Below, piece by piece: positions 59,540 to 64,000 of a stretch of DNA of 64,000 bases. This DNA comes from Bin87 sp965220505 (GTDB taxonomy: Bacteria > Chloroflexota > Dehalococcoidia > Lucifugimonadales > UBA3495). Position 1 is the first letter of the stretch; each line of letters begins with the position of its first letter. The notes beneath the pieces are model-generated. The model saw only the letters and a list, made by a program, of their open reading frames with translations, ran no database searches and was not told the DNA's origin. A program made the translations under genes and the position numbers. Location: positions 2,232,001 to 2,296,000 of the forward strand of contig CBDCQE010000001.1 of NCBI GenBank assembly GCA_965220505.1, in the 5' to 3' direction.

Positions 59540-59662
59540 ATTGGCCGCGTGTGAACAAAATCACGCTGTTATCCGCCGTCGCATGACGCGCAGCGCTGAC
59601 GACCAGAGTCGCCCAACAGACCAATAATGCGCGCCCTCGCGCGCCCACCAGGAGCTTTCCCG

Positions 59663-60778
59663 ATGACCCTGACCAAGATCGAGCCCCAGAACCTGCGCAC
59701 CCCAGGACCGACCCCCATTCCCGACGACATCATGGACGAGATGTCCTTGCCCATGATCAATCACCGGGGTCCCGAGTTCAAGGAGCTGATCGAGGCCACC
59801 ACCGCCGGTCTGAAGCAGGTCTTCATGACCACCAACGACCTCTACATCCTTACCTCCAGCGGCACCGGCGCCCTGGAAGCCGCGGTGGTCAACACCCTGT
59901 CCCCCGGCGACAAGGTCATCGCCGCCACCGCCGGTTCCTTCGGTGACCGCTTCGTCCAGATCGCCGAGGGCTACGGCGCTGACGTGACCCGCATGGACTT
60001 CGAGTGGGGCGACGCCATCGACCCCGAGGCCATCCGCGCCGAGCTCCAGAAGGACCCCGACATCAAGGCCGTCCTCGTCACTCACAACGAGACCTCCACC
60101 GGCGTGACCCACGACCTGGAATCCATCGCCCGCGTGGTCAAGGGCGAGTTCGACAAGTTGCTGCTGGTGGACGCCGTGAGCAGCCTCGGTTGCATCCCCC
60201 TTCCGGTGGACGGCTGGAACTGCGACCTGGTGGCCACCGGCTCCCAGAAGGGCTTCATGATCCCGCCCGGCCTCGCCTTCATCAGCATCAGCGCCCGCGG
60301 CTGGGAAGCCTACCAGGACGCCAAGATGCCCCGCTTCTACTTCGACCTGATGGCTGCCGAGCGCTCGCTGTCCCGGGGGCAGACGCCCTGGACCCCCAAC
60401 GTCGCCCTCCTGTACGGGCTGCGTCTCGGTCTCGACCACATCATCGACGAAGGCCTCGAAAACGTGTACGAGCGTCACGCCGACGTCGCCGCCTACTGTC
60501 GCGCCGGCGTCAAGGCCCTGGGCCTGGAGCTCTTGGCCAACGACGAATCCCGCGCCTCCAACACCGTCACCGGCATCAAGATGCCCGAGGACATCGACGG
60601 AGGCCGGTTCATGTCCATGATGCGCGAGGACGAGGGCGTCGTCCTGGCCGGCGGTCAGGGCAAGCTCACGGGCCACTGCTTCCGCATCGGCCATTTGGGA
60701 TGGGTGACCAGGGACGACATCACCGAGGTGCTGGAAGCCCTGGAACGCGTGCTCCCCAAGGTCGGTTTCAAGAGCTAG
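59663..60778 (+). CDS. Class V aminotransferase (alanine-glyoxylate / serine-pyruvate type)
   Basis: 371 residues, PLP fold type I. RTPGPTPIPDDIMDEM, SSGTGALEAAVVNTLSPGDKV, VTHNETSTGVTHDLESI and the Schiff-base lysine in LVATGSQKGFMIPPG are typical of the AGXT group. In Chloroflexota related genes sit next to serA and act in serine or glycine metabolism; serA is not here. CCAGGAG precedes ATG 59663. Confidence 0.92.
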   Translation: MTLTKIEPQNLRTPGPTPIPDDIMDEMSLPMINHRGPEFKELIEATTAGLKQVFMTTNDLYILTSSGTGALEAAVVNTLSPGDKVIAATAGSFGDRFVQIAEGYGADVTRMDFEWGDAIDPEAIRAELQKDPDIKAVLVTHNETSTGVTHDLESIARVVKGEFDKLLLVDAVSSLGCIPLPVDGWNCDLVATGSQKGFMIPPGLAFISISARGWEAYQDAKMPRFYFDLMAAERSLSRGQTPWTPNVALLYGLRLGLDHIIDEGLENVYERHADVAAYCRAGVKALGLELLANDESRASNTVTGIKMPEDIDGGRFMSMMREDEGVVLAGGQGKLTGHCFRIGHLGWVTRDDITEVLEALERVLPKVGFKS

Positions 60779-60794
60779 GGCGCGTTGGCATTTT

Positions 60795-60842
60795 CCGTCA
60801 TTCCATTGACATCTTCCGTCATTCCGGCGAAAGCCGGAATCC
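60795..60842. repeat. Palindromic repeat family A, copy after the aminotransferase
   Basis: CCGTCATTCC occurs twice (60795-60804 and 60817-60826). The second occurrence forms the palindrome ATTCCGGCGAAAGCCGGAAT (60821-60840), 16 bases before the next start codon. Confidence 0.85.
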
Positions 60843-60855
60843 ATCGTCTACTGCC

Positions 60856-61317
60856 ATGTCTTCCGTTTCCCAACTGCAACAGGCCATGGCTGCCTTGCGC
60901 CTCTCCCTGGCGGAAATTCGCCATAAAGAGGAACAGCTGGACGCCAGCATCGCCCAGTTCCGCACCCAGTTGCGCCGGCTCCCCCGCCAGACCATCTACG
61001 GCCGGGCCCCGCTGGACATGGCCCTGTCGGCAATGGGAGAGGTTGAAGAGCGGCTGCGGGACGCCGAGGAGAACCACCGGCGCGTGCTGACCATCAAGAA
61101 GGCGGCGTTGGACGAACTCGCCGCCCTGGAATCCGTCGAGCAGGTCGACAAGGCTCGCAAGGAACTGGCCCAGCTCAAGCAGCAGGTTGGCCGACAGGAG
61201 CCTGCGCCGGAGCACGCGGCAGAAATCCGCCGCCTCGAACAGTTCATCGCCGAGCACAGCAAGCGCGCCGAGCAGGCGATCACCGCCAGCTTCGAGGAGC
61301 GGCGCGGCCAGCGCTAG
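60856..61317 (+). CDS. Coiled-coil protein of unknown function
   Basis: 153 residues from ATG 60856. Predicted as a helical bundle or coiled coil: LQQAMAALRLSLAEIRHKEEQLDASIAQF, EEVERRLRDAEENHRR-type heptads and KARKELAQLKQQVGRQ. No membrane span, signal or catalytic motif. No ribosome-binding site is evident because the family A repeat ends 16 bases before the start. Function unknown. Confidence 0.65.
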   Translation: MSSVSQLQQAMAALRLSLAEIRHKEEQLDASIAQFRTQLRRLPRQTIYGRAPLDMALSAMGEVEERLRDAEENHRRVLTIKKAALDELAALESVEQVDKARKELAQLKQQVGRQEPAPEHAAEIRRLEQFIAEHSKRAEQAITASFEERRGQR

Positions 61318-61396
61318 TATCGGTCTTACTGCCGAACACCGACCCGTATACCACGTTGGCGGCAACGCCAGAAAGGATCGCAGGGAGCATCGCAGC

Positions 61397-62500
61397 ATGA
61401 AAGCATCCTATCTCGGCGCCATGGGATACGCCCACCGGCGGGACTTCCCGCCCACCTGGCCCACGCCGCCATCGTACAGCGACCCCGAAACCTCGGTGCA
61501 AAGCTACCAGGACGGCATCGAGGAGTGCGAGTTAGCCGAGGAAATGGGCTTCGAGTGGGTCAGCTTCTCCGAGCACCACTATTCCGGCCGCATCGCCACG
61601 GGCACGCCCGCCGTGATGGCCGCCGCCGTGGCCGAGCGGTGCAAGTCGGTCAAGATCGCCATGCTCGGCCCCCTGTTACCCCTCAACAACCCAGTGCGGG
61701 CCGCTGAGGAACTCACCCTGCTGGACAACATCACCAACGGCCGCCTCGTGATGGGCTTCCTGCGCGGCACTCCCAACGAGGACCAGGTCTACGGCGTCCA
61801 CCCCTCGGAAGGGCGGGGGCGACTGCTGGAGGGCATGGACCTGATCCTGAAGGCCATGACCGAACCCGAACCCTTCTCTTGGGAGGGCCGCTACTACCAG
61901 TACCGCACCGTGGCCGTGTGGCCGCGCCCGGTGCAGCAACCCTTCCCGTCCGCCCTGGTCGCCACCCGCAGCGACGACGCGGTGCAGTACGCTGCCGCGC
62001 ACGGGTTAGGCCTCGGCGTATCCTTCGTGCCCTCGGAGCAGGTGGCGAGCATCACCGAAAAATACCTCCACTGGTGCGACGAGGCCGGCTGGCAGCCGGA
62101 ACCGGACCAGTTGGTGTTTCGCGGCAGCATCTACCTGGCCGAAACCGACCGCCAGGCGCAGGACTGGTTCAACGCGCAAACCGACCAGGGCCGCGCCCCC
62201 GGCATGGCTCTGCGCTCCTCCGTGTCCCAGGTGATCCAGGCCTCCCGGGCCGGCCAGGACGTTGACTACCGCAACGTGTTTGCCGGCAGCGCCAGCGGCG
62301 ACATCGTGGGCGGAGCGCCCGGCCTCACCTTCGTCGGCGGGCCCGACACCGTGTTCGAGCAGATCAAGGACTACCACGACCGGTGCGGCACCGGAGTCAT
62401 CGATCTCTTCTTCCAGCAGCCCAGCCTGACCCATCGGGACGTGATGGCCGAGATCGACCTGTTCGGTCGCGAGGTGCTGCCTCGCCTCAAGGAACTGTAA
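61397..62500 (+). CDS. LLM-class flavin-dependent oxidoreductase
   Basis: 367 residues, bacterial luciferase family. AEEMGFEWVSFSEHHYSGRIATGTPAVMAAAVAERCKSVKIAMLGPLLPLNNPVRAAEELTLLDNITNGRL is the common core; LATRSDDAVQYAAAHGLGLGVSFVP and TFVGGPDTVFEQIKDYHDRCGTGVIDLFFQQP follow. It belongs to the FMN monooxygenase side of the family rather than the F420 type at 54937. GGGAG precedes ATG 61397. The hydrolase gene starts 3 bases after its stop. Confidence 0.9.
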   Translation: MKASYLGAMGYAHRRDFPPTWPTPPSYSDPETSVQSYQDGIEECELAEEMGFEWVSFSEHHYSGRIATGTPAVMAAAVAERCKSVKIAMLGPLLPLNNPVRAAEELTLLDNITNGRLVMGFLRGTPNEDQVYGVHPSEGRGRLLEGMDLILKAMTEPEPFSWEGRYYQYRTVAVWPRPVQQPFPSALVATRSDDAVQYAAAHGLGLGVSFVPSEQVASITEKYLHWCDEAGWQPEPDQLVFRGSIYLAETDRQAQDWFNAQTDQGRAPGMALRSSVSQVIQASRAGQDVDYRNVFAGSASGDIVGGAPGLTFVGGPDTVFEQIKDYHDRCGTGVIDLFFQQPSLTHRDVMAEIDLFGREVLPRLKEL

Positions 62501-62503
62501 CCC

Positions 62504-63073
62504 ATGGCTTCTGACCAATTGCGCGAGACCGTAGTCATCGTCGACGAACCGGAGCGTTCTTCCGCCCTTCGGGACGGACTGGCGCAACGGTGGGTGGTGC
62601 TGGAACCGCGCCTGGACGACTTCGGACCCGTGGCGGAAGACCAGGTGGGCGCCGCGGTCGCACCGCTGGCCTCAGGACCATACGGGCTTATCGGCGTTTC
62701 CTCCGCCGCGTCGGTCGCCATCCGCCATGCCCTGCAATCGCCGGAGAGCATAGCAGCGCTGGTTCTGATTTCGCCCCTGGCGGTACGGCCCGCTGGAGCG
62801 CCGGCGGGATCTACCCACGACCTGGAGTCGCGGCTCCCCGATATCCAGTGCCCTACGCTCGCGGTGTTCGGACAGGCGGACGGCACAATCGACCCGGTAG
62901 CCCCCAGCCTGTACCGGAGCCGCATCCCCAACTGCAACGTCGCTTTCGTCTACGGCGCCGGTCACGACATCGGCGCCGAACGCCCGGAGGCGTTGTTGAA
63001 CCTCGTCGCGGATTACCTGGAAAGGCGCGAGACCTTCATCGTGCAGCACCGCAGCGGCGCCATAAATCCCTGA
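62504..63073 (+). CDS. Small alpha/beta-hydrolase-fold protein
   Basis: 189 residues. The nucleophile elbow GVSSAAS, the acid in FGQADGTIDP and the His in YGAGHDIGAERPEALLNLVADYL give a hydrolase triad. The N-terminal part is short, lacking the usual first strands and oxyanion-loop HGG. Possibly an accessory esterase or haloalkane-type enzyme working with the LLM oxidoreductase, to which it is coupled. Substrate unknown. Confidence 0.75.
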   Translation: MASDQLRETVVIVDEPERSSALRDGLAQRWVVLEPRLDDFGPVAEDQVGAAVAPLASGPYGLIGVSSAASVAIRHALQSPESIAALVLISPLAVRPAGAPAGSTHDLESRLPDIQCPTLAVFGQADGTIDPVAPSLYRSRIPNCNVAFVYGAGHDIGAERPEALLNLVADYLERRETFIVQHRSGAINP

Positions 63074-63082
63074 TCGCAGCCG

Positions 63083-63619
63083 CTAATCGTCTGTCGAACC
63101 CGCCCGTTCCCGCTGCCCTTCCTGTAGCTCGTCGATCTGCTCGCGGGTCCGGCCGTAGATCTGCGGCACGTCCCAGCCCTGCATCCCGGCGTAGGTGTCG
63201 ATCTGCGAGCGGTGGTGCACCTCATGTTCCACCATCATCATCAGAACCCGCCACCCGCTGAGCATGCCGTCGGTGTCGATCATCTGGATGCGCCGGGTCA
63301 GCCACTCAGCCGGCGTGCCATCGATGCGGGCGCGAAACTCTTCCAGCGACGCCTGCAACGCCGGGACCCAATCGTCCAGCGACGCGGTGCTGGGAACCTC
63401 CCAGTCGTACAACCAACCCTCATTGCGGTAGGCCCGGGCAAAATACATCCGCGACTCGCAGATGTGATGCACGATCTGCGCGATGCTCCACGCGTTCTCA
63501 CCCTCTCCCGCCGGCGGGGCCCACGACTCGGCCGGTTTGGGCAGGGCGTGAATGTCCCGCACCGTGCGCCGGTGGATGCCCTCGAAATAACTCAGGAATG
63601 CCTGTGGATCGTTCAGCAT
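63083..63619 (-). CDS. DinB-family protein
   Basis: 178 residues. Four-helix bundle with metal-binding histidines: SIAQIVHHICESRMYF and MMMVEHEVHHRSQIDTYAGMQG. Typical of DinB/YfiT-like putative metal-dependent hydrolases or thiol transferases. Its start overlaps the stop of the upstream Uma2 gene (ATGCTGA). Confidence 0.9.
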   Translation of the reverse strand: MLNDPQAFLSYFEGIHRRTVRDIHALPKPAESWAPPAGEGENAWSIAQIVHHICESRMYFARAYRNEGWLYDWEVPSTASLDDWVPALQASLEEFRARIDGTPAEWLTRRIQMIDTDGMLSGWRVLMMMVEHEVHHRSQIDTYAGMQGWDVPQIYGRTREQIDELQEGQRERAGSTDD

Positions 63620-64000
63620 GGGCCGGCATCTCCTTGTGTTTCATTTTCTTCGCCGTTTCTCCGGCGCAGCAGTTCCTGCAGCCGTTCGACTTCTTCCCAA
63701 GCCGCGTCTCGCTGGTCCTGGACCGCGATTGCATACGCTTGTTCCGCCCGCCAATTCCGGTCGTATGTTTGGGTGGACGGGTCATACACCCGGGGCCAGC
63801 CGTCATCCCAGCACAGGCTGATGCCCAGCAGCGGGCTGTACACCTTGAGGATGCCGTCGGGTTCGCGGGTTTGCGGCAGCTCCCGATACTCCCCGTCAAC
63901 CAGTTCACCGCCCCATATCGGCTGCCCATGATACCGCCCGCCAGTGGGGTCAAAGCGCCAGAATTCCGGGATGCCGATGGCGGCATAGATGGCAGGTTTA
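63613..64000 (-). CDS. Uma2-family putative nuclease with C-terminal coiled coil, copy 7 (5' end outside window)
   Basis: At least 128 residues; the start lies beyond the window. KPAIYAAIGIPEFWRFDPTGG is the Uma2 'Y-x-x-x-G-I-P-E-x-W-x-x-D' region. The tail is a helix rich in charged residues (RAEQAYAIAVQDQRDAAWEEVERLQELLRRR), as in copies 3 and 4. The conserved catalytic Glu should be just outside the window. Confidence 0.85.
   Translation of the reverse strand, partial: KPAIYAAIGIPEFWRFDPTGGRYHGQPIWGGELVDGEYRELPQTREPDGILKVYSPLLGISLCWDDGWPRVYDPSTQTYDRNWRAEQAYAIAVQDQRDAAWEEVERLQELLRRRNGEENETQGDAGPC

Noticed and set aside
21061..60842. CRISPR array made of the family A repeats
   Set aside because: Copies are kilobases apart, not regularly spaced, are strong palindromes, and no cas gene is present.

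Overview
The window is about 64 kb of high-GC bacterial chromosome. Gene content points to Chloroflexota, probably the Dehalococcoidia/SAR202 side. This is inferred from a long insert near residues 25-40 of ribosomal protein S12, class III-type polyhydroxyalkanoate (PHA) genes, several luciferase-like (LLM) flavin oxidoreductases, DUF1015 and DinB proteins, and many Uma2-family genes. No 16S gene is present to confirm it.

Layout. 1-2860: the 5' part of an NHL beta-propeller gene (minus), a chlorite-dismutase-family heme protein and two tandem Uma2 genes. 2937-5612 (minus): nadA, miaB and tRNA-Ser(GCT) with its own promoter. 5808-11775 (plus): an orphan TRAP-type binding lipoprotein, then a PadR regulator, phasin-like protein, PhaC, PhaE-like protein, PhaB and a PaREP1-like protein. 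11897-34037 (plus): the str, S10, spc and alpha gene clusters almost uninterrupted (rpsL-rpsG-fusA, rpsJ to rplO, secY-adk-map-infA-rpmJ, rpsM-rpsK-rpsD-rpoA-rplQ-truA-rplM-rpsI), with no tuf gene after fusA. A strong hairpin closes this run at 34062-34088.

34096-46975 (minus): a 13-gene run headed by a complete regulatory unit made of a TTGACA-17-TAGTAT promoter, a SAM-I riboswitch and an intrinsic terminator upstream of mtnA. The run carries mtnA, mtnP, ahcY and metK, which are the S-adenosylmethionine cycle and methylthioadenosine salvage. It also holds a rhodanese, an arylsulfotransferase-like protein, paired DUF4234-like and RDD membrane proteins, a phosphohexomutase, a nitronate monooxygenase and a CcdA-like protein. 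47814-54691 (minus): a site-2 protease and an unknown gene translationally coupled to a Uma2 gene, an MBL hydrolase, apt (recycles the adenine released by MtnP), another Uma2, yraN, rnhB and mnmA. 54937-64000: two LLM oxidoreductases, a HEPN / nucleotidyltransferase-like pair, DUF1015, tandem Uma2 genes, a class V aminotransferase, a coiled-coil protein, a hydrolase, DinB and a truncated Uma2.

The most unusual features are dispersed palindromic repeats of several families, including copies inside the ribosomal protein operon. One of these copies has created a 24-codon mini-ORF coupled by 1-nt overlaps to both rplN and rplX. Other points of interest are a three-copy element of about 112 bp with near-perfect inverted ends, the riboswitch-headed SAM directon, the HEPN pair, and low-complexity tails on several core ribosomal and RNA polymerase proteins.
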